The notes: generated from the sequence alone by a model not told the origin. 44,319 nt of DNA from an uncultured Prolixibacteraceae bacterium (GCA_903834475.1 CAILJH010000058.1:1-44319), one strand, 5' to 3'; shown: positions 15,916 to 24,180, counted from the first letter of the stretch. Translations and numbers: made by a program.

Positions 15916-16869
15916 ATGATTCAAAATACGATGAAAATATACCAGGCTCCGCTTCAGGGATTCACCGATTTTACCTTTCGTAAAGTGCTTTCAGAGGTGT
16001 TTGGCGGAATCGATAAATATTTCATTCCTTATTTGTCATACGGCAAAGGAAAGGAAATTAAGAAATCACAATTACGGGAAGTCTTTCCTGAAAACAATTT
16101 AGATTTGCCTGCTGTACCGCAGGTTCTGTTTTCAGATCGGCAGGAGCTTTTTGATTTGGTTTCGCTGTTGGCCGAATCAAATTATACGGAGATTAACCTG
16201 AATTTGGGTTGTCCGTATCCGATGGCAACCAACAAGGGCAGGGGAGCGGCCTGGCTCGAAAAACCTGAGGCATTGAATGAAATCCTTCAGGAACTTTTTA
16301 ATCAGAAATTTCCGGTAAAATTCTCAGTAAAAATGCGTGCAGGACTGATCAATGATGCGGATTTCAGGGCGACTCTGAATATTTTAAACCATTTTCCGTT
16401 GGAAGAAGTCATTTTTCATCCGCGAACGGCCAGCCAGATGTATACTGGAAAAGCGAATCCGGTTTTGTTTGCCGAAGCGCTTTCTTTGGTAGAACATCCT
16501 TTGGTTTATAATGGCGATTTGTTTTCCGAAGCCGATCTTCAGGCGATAAAAATCGTGGTTCCTCAGCAAGATAGTTTCATGATCGGCCGTGGTTTGCTGA
16601 TTAATCCCGAACTGCCGCTGCAACTGAAAGGTGAAATCTTCGAAGCGAAAGAACTTCGGAAAAAAAAGAAGGAATTTCATGACCAACTGCTGGAAGCCTA
16701 TTCTGCCCGATTGGAAGGAAGTGGCCATATCCTGATGAAAATGAATCAGTTCTGGTCGTACTTCAGTGAATCGTTTGAAAATCAGCACAAAGTGATGAAG
16801 TTGATAAAAAAATCAGGTAGCCTGCTGAAATACAATGCCGCAGTCGTTGAGATTTTTAGGAATTATTGA
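15916..16869 (+). CDS. tRNA-dihydrouridine synthase
   Basis: A 317-residue flavoenzyme that reduces specific uridines in tRNA to dihydrouridine with NAD(P)H. The FMN-binding TIM barrel begins KIYQAPLQGFTDFTFRK. The catalytic-Cys block is NLNLGCPYPMATNKGRGAA (Cys near residue 99). FHPRTASQMYTGKA and VYNGDLFS are the substrate/FMN motifs, and MIGRGLLINP is the phosphate-binding loop. Which of the DusA/B/C-like positions it modifies cannot be told. There are two possible starts, ATG 15916 and ATG 15931; the second (MKIYQAPLQG) fits the family start slightly better. It converges on the tandem adenylate kinase gene. Confidence 0.92.
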   Translation: MIQNTMKIYQAPLQGFTDFTFRKVLSEVFGGIDKYFIPYLSYGKGKEIKKSQLREVFPENNLDLPAVPQVLFSDRQELFDLVSLLAESNYTEINLNLGCPYPMATNKGRGAAWLEKPEALNEILQELFNQKFPVKFSVKMRAGLINDADFRATLNILNHFPLEEVIFHPRTASQMYTGKANPVLFAEALSLVEHPLVYNGDLFSEADLQAIKIVVPQQDSFMIGRGLLINPELPLQLKGEIFEAKELRKKKKEFHDQLLEAYSARLEGSGHILMKMNQFWSYFSESFENQHKVMKLIKKSGSLLKYNAAVVEIFRNY

Positions 16870-16884
16870 TGTTTTGCCTGTTGA

Positions 16885-18054
16885 TCATCTCAGATTTTTA
16901 AAGCCTTTTTCGATTTCATCTGCCAATCTTTCAAAAACTACATCAAAAGGTGCTTCACCGTTGACAATGGCCACATCGTGGATTTCCTTGTATTTATCAA
17001 GAACAGGAATTGTTTTCTCTTCATGTTCTTTCAGTCTCCGTACAATTTTTTCGGTACTGGTGTCATAAGGTTTACAATGGCTGGTTTTGCTGCGCTGGTC
17101 AAGTCTGGAAATCAATTCGAGTGTACCAACCTGTATGTCAATAATTTTACTGATGGTGGAATTGTGCTTTTTCAGGATGCCATCTAAAATATAGGATTGA
17201 ACCAGGGTTCTTGGAAACCCTTTAAAAATGAATCCTTTAACTGTTTTTGAATTCTTGATTTTTTGCAGAATTAAAGGAACAACAATTTCATCGGGAACGA
17301 GTTCTCCGTTTTCATAGATTTCAGTAATTCGCTTGCCTAATTCAGTTTTGGCTTCTATTTCTTCCTCGAGCATTCTTCCCGTTGAAATGTATTCCAACCC
17401 GTATTTTCTGGAAAGCTCTATGCCCTGAGAACCCCGTCCGCAGCCAGGATAACCAAAAATTACCACGTTCATCAGCTTTTTACTCAATTCCTGATTAATG
17501 ATATCTTCAATTTGAGTAGTTACTTCTTCCACTTCCTGGTGTCCGTCAATAGCAATATAATTTCCTTTTTCCTTATAGTAATTCAGTACTGGTAAGGTCT
17601 TTTCTTCATATTCTTTCAATCGGTTCCGGATAACCAATTCATTATCATCCGATCGGCCAGATGTTAACCCGCGGTTTAAAAGCCTTGAAACCGATTCGTC
17701 TTCCGGCACTTCAATGCTGATCAGGCAATTAAGCGAAGTGTGGAGTTTAATCATTAAGCCTTCAAGAATGTATGCCTGAATGTAGGTTCGGGGAAATCCG
17801 TCAAATAGGAATCCGCTTGCCTGGGAATTTTCCTTGATTGTTTTCTCGAGAATCTGTACGATAATCTCATCAGATACCAGTTTCCCGGCAGCGATGATGC
17901 TTTTTGCTTCCAGTCCCAGTTTGGTCTCTTCGGCAAGTTCTTTACGCAGCAAATCTCCTGTTGAAATGTAAAACAGGTCGTATTTTTCAATTAAAAAGGC
18001 AGACTGAGTTCCTTTTCCGGCACCCGGAGGGCCGAACAATGCGATGTTTATCAC
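16885..18054 (-). CDS. Tandem adenylate kinase-like protein; second half degenerate
   Basis: A 389-residue protein made of two adenylate-kinase units (about 1-190 and 194-389). The first unit is complete: P-loop GPPGAGKGTQ (8-17), AMP-site STGDLLRKE (31-39), FDGFPRT (84-90) and a short LID with R124, R128, GR134 and DD136-137. The second aligns along its length but has lost key residues: P-loop Lys is Arg (R207 in GYPGCGRGSQ), STGDLLR became STGRMLE, FDGFPRT became FKGFPRT, and the LID GRxDD signature is absent. Unit one should interconvert AMP, ADP and ATP; unit two is probably inactive and structural or regulatory. The start is GTG (18054), with no nearby ATG and the MINIALFGPPG block in the right place. 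Ordinary Adk is about 190-220 residues. Confidence 0.9.
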   Translation of the reverse strand: MINIALFGPPGAGKGTQSAFLIEKYDLFYISTGDLLRKELAEETKLGLEAKSIIAAGKLVSDEIIVQILEKTIKENSQASGFLFDGFPRTYIQAYILEGLMIKLHTSLNCLISIEVPEDESVSRLLNRGLTSGRSDDNELVIRNRLKEYEEKTLPVLNYYKEKGNYIAIDGHQEVEEVTTQIEDIINQELSKKLMNVVIFGYPGCGRGSQGIELSRKYGLEYISTGRMLEEEIEAKTELGKRITEIYENGELVPDEIVVPLILQKIKNSKTVKGFIFKGFPRTLVQSYILDGILKKHNSTISKIIDIQVGTLELISRLDQRSKTSHCKPYDTSTEKIVRRLKEHEEKTIPVLDKYKEIHDVAIVNGEAPFDVVFERLADEIEKGFKNLR

Positions 18055-18244
18055 GGGCTTGGTTTTTATTCACTCGAAAGGTAAATAAACTCCTGCAATT
18101 ACTGAACAAAAGAATAGCTATTATTCAGCATGATTCAGGACTGGCAATGGTAATCTTCGGTTTTCTGAAGATCAGTATAATGAAACTAAAATACAATTCA
18201 TTGGAATGCATCCATTGTTTAACTCCTGAAACTTCACTTTTCTT

Positions 18245-18274
18245 TTGGATAATCACTTCATTCCTTTATCTTCG
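18245..18274 (+). promoter_or_regulatory. Promoter of the nikR-like/lar operon
   Basis: TTG (18245-18247), exactly 19 nt, then TATCTTCG (18267-18274), one mismatch to TAnnTTTG. It lies 35 nt upstream of the ATG. No obvious NikR-type dyad (GTATGA-N16-TCATAC) is seen around it. Confidence 0.6.
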
Positions 18275-18308
18275 CCTCCGATAACACGAATATCTAAAAT
18301 AGTAACAC

Positions 18309-18710
18309 ATGTCGGTTTCCCGTTTTGGTGTTTCGCTCGAAGAAGAGCTGTTGACAGCGCTCGATCAGTATGTGACCGAAAATAATTTTTCGAACCGGTC
18401 GCAGGCTATCCGCTACCTGATTGAGAAAAACCTGGTGGAGCAGAAATGGAAGTGTGACAACCTGGTGGCCGGTGCAGTGGTCATGGTTTACAGCAGCCAA
18501 AAGCCCGAGATACGCACCCGCTCTGCCGAATTTCAGTTGCAATACCGCGATGTAGTGATTGGTGTTCAGCAGTTTAATCTGAGCGATCAAAACGGTATGG
18601 AGATTATCGCAGTGAAAGGTGCTTCGCGCCGGTTAACCGAACTGTCGGACAAGCTAATAGGCATTAAAGGCATTCAGCACGGCAAACTGATCATGAGTAA
18701 AACGGAATAA
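18309..18710 (+). CDS. NikR-like ribbon-helix-helix regulator lacking the nickel ligands
   Basis: A 133-residue protein with the NikR architecture: an N-terminal ribbon-helix-helix DNA-binding domain (SRFGVSLEEELLTALDQYV, NRSQAIRYLIE) and a C-terminal ACT-like tetramerisation domain (about 53-133, ending GIQHGKL). It aligns without gaps to E. coli NikR with an offset of one. At the four high-affinity nickel positions it has L77 (H76), Q88 (H87), N90 (H89) and G96 (C95), so the square-planar nickel site is gone. It is therefore a NikR paralogue that cannot sense nickel in the known way. It leads the larE-larC-larB operon (7 nt to larE), so a role in controlling Lar cofactor synthesis is likely; what it senses is open. 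Confidence 0.88.
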   Translation: MSVSRFGVSLEEELLTALDQYVTENNFSNRSQAIRYLIEKNLVEQKWKCDNLVAGAVVMVYSSQKPEIRTRSAEFQLQYRDVVIGVQQFNLSDQNGMEIIAVKGASRRLTELSDKLIGIKGIQHGKLIMSKTE

Positions 18711-18717
18711 TTTGAAT

Positions 18718-19563
18718 ATGAACGAACTTCATTCTGACTTGCAAGAAAAACTCCATATGCTTGAACATTGGTTCGGGCAACGGAAAGGTTCCATTGTGGC
18801 CTTTTCCGGAGGAATCGATTCGACACTCGTCCTTTACCTGGCGCGTAAATTTCAGGGAAAGGAAAATGCGATTGGTGTCATTTCCAATTCGGAAAGCCTG
18901 AAAAATAAGGATTTCAATCTGGCTCAATCTTTCTGCAAAGAATTTGACATTCAGCTGATTGTAATCAAAACCAATGAACTGACGGATTCGCGTTACAGCG
19001 AAAATCCAATCAACCGGTGTTTCTTCTGTAAAGATCACCTGTTTAACGACCTTCAGGAATTGAAAAAAGACTATCCCGGATTTGAAATTCTGAGCGGGAC
19101 AAATTTTGATGATCTGGGCGACTATCGACCAGGTATCGATGCGGCACAAAAAAATCAGGTTATTTCTCCGCTGGTCGATTGCAAAGTTACCAAAGAGGAG
19201 ATTCGGGAGATTGCCCGGCATTTCAATTTACCAAACTGGAACAAGCCTGCCAGCCCATGTTTGAGTTCGCGCATTCCATACAATCAGGATGTGACGTTGG
19301 AAAAGCTCCGGCAAATTGAAGCCGCCGAAGACCTGTTGAATAGCTATGGTTTTGAAGATGTAAGGCTTCGCCACTATGGAACCTACGGTAAAATTGAAGT
19401 TCAGAAAGGGGATTTGGAGAAACTTTTACCCATCAGGGAAAAGGTGATTGGTGAGATTAGAAAGTTCGGGTTTGAACGGATTGAGATTGATGAAGAAGGT
19501 TTGGTCTCCGGAAAAATGAATCGTGTTTTAAAATTGGAAATCCAAAAAATTGATAACAAATGA
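18718..19563 (+). CDS. larE: LarE, sulfur transferase for the nickel-pincer nucleotide cofactor
   Basis: A 281-residue PP-loop ATPase that adenylates the carboxylated pyridinium mononucleotide made by LarB and replaces carboxylate oxygen by sulfur. The PP-loop SGGIDS is at 30-35. Cysteines C101 and C104 in NRCFFCK, together with C181 in PASPCLSSR, give the three-cysteine set reported for [4Fe-4S]-dependent (catalytic) LarE, rather than the single sacrificial cysteine of Lactiplantibacillus LarE. The ATG at 18718 follows the regulator's TAA by 7 nt, so coupling is likely; an in-frame TTG at 18712 is rejected. larC and larB follow on the same strand. Confidence 0.92.
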   Translation: MNELHSDLQEKLHMLEHWFGQRKGSIVAFSGGIDSTLVLYLARKFQGKENAIGVISNSESLKNKDFNLAQSFCKEFDIQLIVIKTNELTDSRYSENPINRCFFCKDHLFNDLQELKKDYPGFEILSGTNFDDLGDYRPGIDAAQKNQVISPLVDCKVTKEEIREIARHFNLPNWNKPASPCLSSRIPYNQDVTLEKLRQIEAAEDLLNSYGFEDVRLRHYGTYGKIEVQKGDLEKLLPIREKVIGEIRKFGFERIEIDEEGLVSGKMNRVLKLEIQKIDNK

Positions 19564-19658
19564 AACTTCCATGACAAAATTTTGACAAACAACTTGTTCT
19601 GAATATTTATCGGGAGAAGGATGATTATAAAAACAAAATTGTTGACATCGCTTTTTTT

Positions 19659-19714
19659 AAGCCTCGCCCTTCGCCTGCCTGCCGCAGGCAGGGGGGAGGT
19701 TTGGAGGGGGCTTC
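19659..19714. repeat. AAGCC...GGGGGCTT intergenic element interrupted by a 19-nt palindrome
   Basis: AAGCCTCGCCCTTCG (19659-19673) and GGGGAGGTTTGGAGGGGGCT (from 19693) together form one copy of the element seen at 24033-24070. The palindrome CCTGCCTGCCGCAGGCAGG (19674-19692) sits in its loop. The element ends 14 nt before the larC ATG. Confidence 0.82.
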
Positions 19715-19728
19715 AAATTAGAAAAGAT

Positions 19729-20901
19729 ATGCGAATTCTGTATTACGATTGTTTTGCCGGGATCAGCGGAGATATGAATCTTGGTGCTTTGATTGATTTG
19801 GGAGTCGATGCGGACTATCTGAAAACGGAACTTGAGAAACTCAATATTGAGGGTTTTCATCTGGAAGTTCAACCCGACATCCGGAGAGGAATTTCAGGAA
19901 CAAAAGCTACCGTGGTTATTGAAAATCAGGAGAACGAAAAGCATCGCCATTTGCGACATGTGGAAGAATTGGTCAACCAGAGCAGCCTTTCGGATGCGGT
20001 TAAAACCAAATCACTTCAGATTTTCGACCTGATTGCCGTTGCAGAGGCGAAAGTTCACAACATCAGCAAAGAACGCGTTCATTTTCATGAAGTTGGTGCC
20101 TTGGATTCCATCGCAGACATTGTTGGTGCTGCCATTTGCCTTGATTTCCTGAAAGTGGATAAAGTGATGTCATCGTCCATCCAGTTGGGTGGAGGAATGG
20201 TGAAATGTGCGCATGGACTCATGCCGGTGCCGGCTCCTGCCACCGCTTTAATTGTTCAGAATGTACCGGTCAAAACCGGATTGGTGCAGCACGAAGCGAC
20301 CACACCTACAGGTGCGGCGATTTTAGTTGCCACGGTAAACGAATTTACCGATCAGATCGATTTCCAGATACAGAAAACCGCCTATGGAATCGGGCAGCGT
20401 GATGTTTCGGAAGTTCCAAATGTATTGCGGGTTTACCTGTCGGACGACAACAAAACAGCGGACAATACCACTCAGGAAGGAGCCTGGATGGTGGAATGTA
20501 ATATCGACGACATGAATCCGGAATGGTACGATCACCTCTTTCGGAAACTTTTTGAGGCCGGAGCCAGCGACGTATTTTTGACTCCGATTTTCATGAAAAA
20601 ATCAAGACCAGCAAATAAGCTGTCTGTTCTTTGTAACAGCAAAATCAAGCCCGAAATCAAATCCATTATTTTCAGGAACAGCACAACCATTGGGGTGCGG
20701 GAATATGTCGTCACCAAAACCGTTTTGGAACGACAGGAACGTGAAATCGAAACCGAATTGGGGAAGGTCGCGATGAAATACAGTTATTTTCAGGGCCGGG
20801 AAATACGGTTCAAGCCTGAATCGGATGAAATCATCCGGCTGGCAAATCAGCATGGAATGAGCTTGAATGAAGTTGAAAAAATCATTAATAAAAACAGTTG
20901 A
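19729..20901 (+). CDS. larC: LarC, nickel insertase for the pincer cofactor
   Basis: A 390-residue CTP-dependent cyclometallase that inserts nickel into the bis-thiocarboxylated pyridinium nucleotide to complete the nickel-pincer cofactor. It begins MRILYYDCFAGISGDMNLGALIDLG, the canonical LarC/DUF111 start. HFHEVGALDSIADIVGA is the conserved His-rich block, then the AHGLMPVPAPAT motif, and the C-terminal domain starts at about VECNIDDMNPEWYD. It is a single continuous frame, unlike L. plantarum larC, which needs a programmed frameshift. The in-frame N-terminal extension back to 19621 is only the translation of a repeat element, so the ATG at 19729 is used. larB starts 1 nt after its TGA. Confidence 0.93.
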   Translation: MRILYYDCFAGISGDMNLGALIDLGVDADYLKTELEKLNIEGFHLEVQPDIRRGISGTKATVVIENQENEKHRHLRHVEELVNQSSLSDAVKTKSLQIFDLIAVAEAKVHNISKERVHFHEVGALDSIADIVGAAICLDFLKVDKVMSSSIQLGGGMVKCAHGLMPVPAPATALIVQNVPVKTGLVQHEATTPTGAAILVATVNEFTDQIDFQIQKTAYGIGQRDVSEVPNVLRVYLSDDNKTADNTTQEGAWMVECNIDDMNPEWYDHLFRKLFEAGASDVFLTPIFMKKSRPANKLSVLCNSKIKPEIKSIIFRNSTTIGVREYVVTKTVLERQEREIETELGKVAMKYSYFQGREIRFKPESDEIIRLANQHGMSLNEVEKIINKNS

Positions 20902-20902
20902 T

Positions 20903-21637
20903 ATGGATATCAGTGAAATCCTTGAAAAATATAAAGGTGGTGAAATGGAATTGGGTGAAGCACTGTCACATTTGTCACATCGCGGTGAAGATATGGGTTT
21001 TGCCCATCTGGACACCGATCGTTTGCACCGGACCGGATTGCCGGAGATGATTTATTCGGCAGGAAAAACAACCGAACAAGTTAAATTGATTGCAGAACGG
21101 ATGTACATAAAAGGGATGGATATCCTGGCAACCCGCGCCAACGAAGAAATGTTTGAGGCCGTTAAACGGGTTGTTCCCGGAGCGGTTTATAATTCACTGG
21201 CTAAAACAATAGTTTTCAAGCATAAAGAGGAACTTTCTGGAAAAGGATACATTGCTGTTATTTCAGCCGGAACATCCGATTTACCGGTAGCCGAAGAGGC
21301 TGTTGAAACCGCCCGGTTTCTGAATAACCAGGTTGAAGCCATTTATGATGTTGGGGTGGCGGGTATTCACCGGCTTTTTAACAAATGGGATCTTATCCGG
21401 AATGCCAGGGTCATTATTGTTGTTGCCGGAATGGAGGGTGCGCTGGCCAGCGTGGTGGGCGGATTGGTCGATAAACCCGTGATTGGCGTTCCGACGAGTA
21501 TTGGTTATGGCGCTAATTTTCAGGGATTATCTGCCTTGCTTTCGATGCTGAACAGTTGTGCCGCAGGGGTCTCGGTTGTCAATATCGACAATGGCTTTGG
21601 TGCCGCCTGTCAGGCCTCACTCATCAACAAATTGTAA
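20903..21637 (+). CDS. larB: LarB, pyridinium-3,5-biscarboxylic acid mononucleotide synthase
   Basis: A 244-residue enzyme that carboxylates nicotinic acid adenine dinucleotide at C5 and releases AMP, the first step of nickel-pincer cofactor synthesis. It begins MDISEILEKYKGGEM. The C-terminal half is PurE-like, with VISAGTSDLPVAEEAVE, DVGVAGIHRLF, VVAGMEGALASVVGGL and GVPTSIGYGANFQGLSALL. The Cys in MLNSCAAGV is at the position of the family's catalytic cysteine. The start codon overlaps the larC end (TGATATG), indicating translational coupling. It is the last gene of the operon; larA (lactate racemase) is not in the window. Confidence 0.93.
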   Translation: MDISEILEKYKGGEMELGEALSHLSHRGEDMGFAHLDTDRLHRTGLPEMIYSAGKTTEQVKLIAERMYIKGMDILATRANEEMFEAVKRVVPGAVYNSLAKTIVFKHKEELSGKGYIAVISAGTSDLPVAEEAVETARFLNNQVEAIYDVGVAGIHRLFNKWDLIRNARVIIVVAGMEGALASVVGGLVDKPVIGVPTSIGYGANFQGLSALLSMLNSCAAGVSVVNIDNGFGAACQASLINKL

Positions 21638-22018
21638 AAATCATTTTTACCTCAGGATACATATTTTAAAAATTCTTTCCATAGTCATCAAATTCGTGTA
21701 AGAAAATTTCCGATCAAAATAAATCATAGTAATGGTTTATTTGAGTTGACCTGTCTCTATTTCAGGCAAATTCATATTTCTGGATCTTTTATTTGCTAAA
21801 GAATGTTAACAGCTGTAACGATTCGCCTTTTTAATCGTCCTATTCCGTTGTAGCGAAATTCCAGATCAGATTATCAGCGGGTTTATTAAATCAGATTAAA
21901 GAAATAAAACTGAATTTATAATCGTTTTACAGGATAAAAACAGCCATTCATCGAAAAAAACAGCCAGGGGCATTGAATTATTACGAGTTTTGAATTGAAA
22001 ACAGCAGAAAACAAAGCC
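21638..22018. other. 381-nt gap between larB and the efflux operon
   Basis: AT-rich. Right after larB there is a small stem GTAAAAA/TTTTTAC (21635-21651), without a T tail, so only a weak terminator candidate. A short symmetrical GTTTTGAATTGAAAAC is at 21986-22001, just before the ABC ATPase. No convincing TAnnTTTG promoter, ORF or repeat was found. Confidence 0.4.
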
Positions 22019-22744
22019 ATGATTAGATTAAACAACATTCACAAATCCTATGAGATGGGAAACAACAGTCTCCATGTTCTGAAGGGCATTGACCTTCACA
22101 TTGAACAGGGAGACTTTGTTTCCATCATGGGTTCTTCCGGTTCAGGAAAATCAACTTTATTAAATATTTTGGGGATGCTCGACAACTATGACACTGGAAC
22201 TTACCATCTGGCGGGCAACCTGATTGCAAACATGAGCGAGAAAAAATCGGCTCAGTTACGAAACGAAATGGTTGGTTTTGTATTTCAGTCGTTTAACCTG
22301 ATATCGTTTAAAAATGCCATGGAAAACGTGGCACTACCGCTATATTACAAGGGAGTTCCGCGTAAAAAACGGAACCAGATTGCAATGGAATATCTTGAAA
22401 AACTGGGATTGAAGGAATGGGCCAGCCATATGCCGAACGAAATGTCAGGTGGACAAAAACAACGGGTAGCAATTGCACGGGCCCTAATTTCGAAACCGAA
22501 AATTATTCTGGCCGATGAACCAACCGGAGCACTCGATTCAGCAACCTCGTATGAAGTGATGAATATCCTCAAGGAGATTAACCAAGAAGGAATCACGGTG
22601 ATCATAGTTACACACGAACACGATATTGCTGCCATGACCAGTCAGATCATTCGCCTGAATGACGGGCTGATTCACGAAATTATCCGTAACGGTGAACTGA
22701 AAAAGTTTCAAAAAGAATTCATCCACGGACTTGAACCCGCATAA
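22019..22744 (+). CDS. ABC transporter ATP-binding protein (MacB/LolD type)
   Basis: A 241-residue ATPase with Walker A GSSGSGKST (38-46), signature SGGQKQR (about 143-149), Walker B IILADEPTGALDS and the H-loop THEHD. This is the LolD/MacB subfamily, which powers mechanotransmission permeases rather than classical transport through the membrane. It is the first gene of an operon with two FtsX/MacB permeases, an adaptor and a TolC-like protein. ATG at 22019 (MIRLNNIHKSYEMG) is preferred over TTG at 21995. The first permease begins 10 nt after its stop. Confidence 0.92.
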   Translation: MIRLNNIHKSYEMGNNSLHVLKGIDLHIEQGDFVSIMGSSGSGKSTLLNILGMLDNYDTGTYHLAGNLIANMSEKKSAQLRNEMVGFVFQSFNLISFKNAMENVALPLYYKGVPRKKRNQIAMEYLEKLGLKEWASHMPNEMSGGQKQRVAIARALISKPKIILADEPTGALDSATSYEVMNILKEINQEGITVIIVTHEHDIAAMTSQIIRLNDGLIHEIIRNGELKKFQKEFIHGLEPA

Positions 22745-22754
22745 ATCCTAAACT

Positions 22755-24032
22755 ATGTTTGATATCGACAAATGGCAGGAAATTCTTGCCACCATCAAGA
22801 AAAATAAGATGCGGACATTTCTTACCGGGTTCTCAGTAGCCTGGGGGATTTTCATGCTGATGATTTTGTTGGGTTCAGGAAATGGGTTGAGCAATGGTGT
22901 GGCCTCAAATTTCATGAACGATGCAGTAAATGCCATGTGGATATGGACCGGTGAAACAACAATACCTTATCAGGGAATGAAATCCGGACGATCCATACAG
23001 TTTCACAATGAGGATCAGGATCTTGTGAGAAAGGTTGCCGGGATAGGAGTTTCTTCAGGACGCTATTTTATGGGTAATACCCGTTATTCATATGGCAAGG
23101 AATCAGGAGAATATACCACCATCACCTGTCAGCCGGAATTGATCAAGGTTGAGAATATTATTCTGAAAGAAGGCCGGTTTATTAATGAGATAGATCTTGC
23201 CCAGAAACGAAAGGTAATTGTATTGGGTACAGATATAAAAACAGCCCTTTTCAAAGACTCAACCGCAATTGGCGAGTATGTAAATATCAACAAAGTTCCT
23301 TTTAAAGTGGTTGGAATTTCCGCTGAACCCGGATCGACCAGGAACCGGAATGCCTATATGCCGGTTTCAACTGCCCAAATGATTTTTGGCGGCAATAACC
23401 GGCTGCATAACCTTACAGTTACAATCAATGCAACTACACTTGAAGAAAGTAAGGCTATTGAAGAGCAAGTAAGAAATGTACTGGCCCGGAAGCATAAATT
23501 TGATCCCAAGGATGAAGGTGCACTGGGAGTGTTTAATAAGCTGGAAGCCTATATTCAGACGATGAAGATTTTTCAGGCTATAAAAATATTTATCTGGATC
23601 ATCGGAATCGGAACTTTGATTGCCGGAATTGTGGGAGTCAGCAACATCATGCTGATTGTTGTCAAGGAACGAACCAAGGAAATTGGTATCCGCAAGGCAA
23701 TTGGAGCCAGTCCGTCATCTGTTATTGGTTTGATTCTGCTCGAATCAATCATGATTACAACCATTGCCGGATACATCGGCTTGGTTTTGGGAACAGGGCT
23801 CATGGAGCTGATTAACTATTTTATGGTACAGTCTGCGGCAGCAGCAGCGGCTGCTGGAGCAGTAGCCAGCGATCAGGGGGGCAATAATACCATGTTTCTG
23901 AATCCAACAGTCGACATTACTATTGCAATCTATTCAACTTTACTGCTCATTGTAGCAGGGGCTATTGCCGGATATATTCCTGCCAAACGGGCAGCCAGTA
24001 TCAGGCCGATTGCTGCACTTAGAGATGAATAA
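22755..24032 (+). CDS. ABC permease, MacB/FtsX family (first of two)
   Basis: A 425-residue MacB-type permease: one N-terminal transmembrane helix (about 20-42, TGFSVAWGIFMLMILLGSG), a large periplasmic domain (about 45-280) and three C-terminal helices with the FtsX signature IVGVSNIMLIVVKERTKEIGIRKAIGASP. Between the last helices is an Ala-rich insertion (SAAAAAAAGAVASDQGG, about 355-372) missing from its partner. It starts MFDIDKWQEI, nearly the same as the second permease (MFDIDLWREI), so the two are diverged duplicates that probably pair as a heterodimer around the single ATPase. A repeat element begins directly at its stop codon. Confidence 0.9.
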   Translation: MFDIDKWQEILATIKKNKMRTFLTGFSVAWGIFMLMILLGSGNGLSNGVASNFMNDAVNAMWIWTGETTIPYQGMKSGRSIQFHNEDQDLVRKVAGIGVSSGRYFMGNTRYSYGKESGEYTTITCQPELIKVENIILKEGRFINEIDLAQKRKVIVLGTDIKTALFKDSTAIGEYVNINKVPFKVVGISAEPGSTRNRNAYMPVSTAQMIFGGNNRLHNLTVTINATTLEESKAIEEQVRNVLARKHKFDPKDEGALGVFNKLEAYIQTMKIFQAIKIFIWIIGIGTLIAGIVGVSNIMLIVVKERTKEIGIRKAIGASPSSVIGLILLESIMITTIAGYIGLVLGTGLMELINYFMVQSAAAAAAAGAVASDQGGNNTMFLNPTVDITIAIYSTLLLIVAGAIAGYIPAKRAASIRPIAALRDE

Positions 24033-24070
24033 AAGCCCCTCCCAAACCCTCCCCGCGGGGGAGGGCTTAA
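24033..24070. repeat. Palindromic intergenic element, left copy
   Basis: AAGCCCCTCCCAAACCCTCC followed by a stem CCCTCCCC/GGGGGAGGG, starting immediately after the permease TAA. An inverted copy lies at 24145-24178. Confidence 0.8.
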
Positions 24071-24144
24071 AAAATGCGTTGAAGAAGATTTTAGAAAAAT
24101 AGTATTTGATATGAAAAGTGAGTTATACAAAATAAACCGATTAC

Positions 24145-24178
24145 TAAAGCCCCTCCTGCTGAGGGGTTGGGGAGGCTA
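24145..24178. repeat. Palindromic intergenic element, right copy (inverted)
   Basis: Reads AAGCCCCTCCTGCTGAGGGG then TTGGGGAGGCT. Its reverse complement aligns with the copy at 24033-24070, so the two form an inverted pair around 74 nt. It ends 2 nt before the second permease ATG. Confidence 0.78.
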
Positions 24179-24180
24179 CC

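Noticed and set aside
18245-18308. Canonical NikR operator near the nikR-like promoter
   Set aside because: No GTATGA-N16-TCATAC dyad or clear alternative palindrome is visible.
19621-19728. N-terminal extension of LarC by 36 residues
   Set aside because: It is the translation of an intergenic repeat (giving LPAAGRGEVWRG); the family start MRILYYDCFAG is at 19729.
21986-22001. Symmetrical GTTTTGAATTGAAAAC as an operator for the efflux operon
   Set aside because: It is short, AT-rich and overlaps no identifiable promoter; such palindromes are expected by chance.
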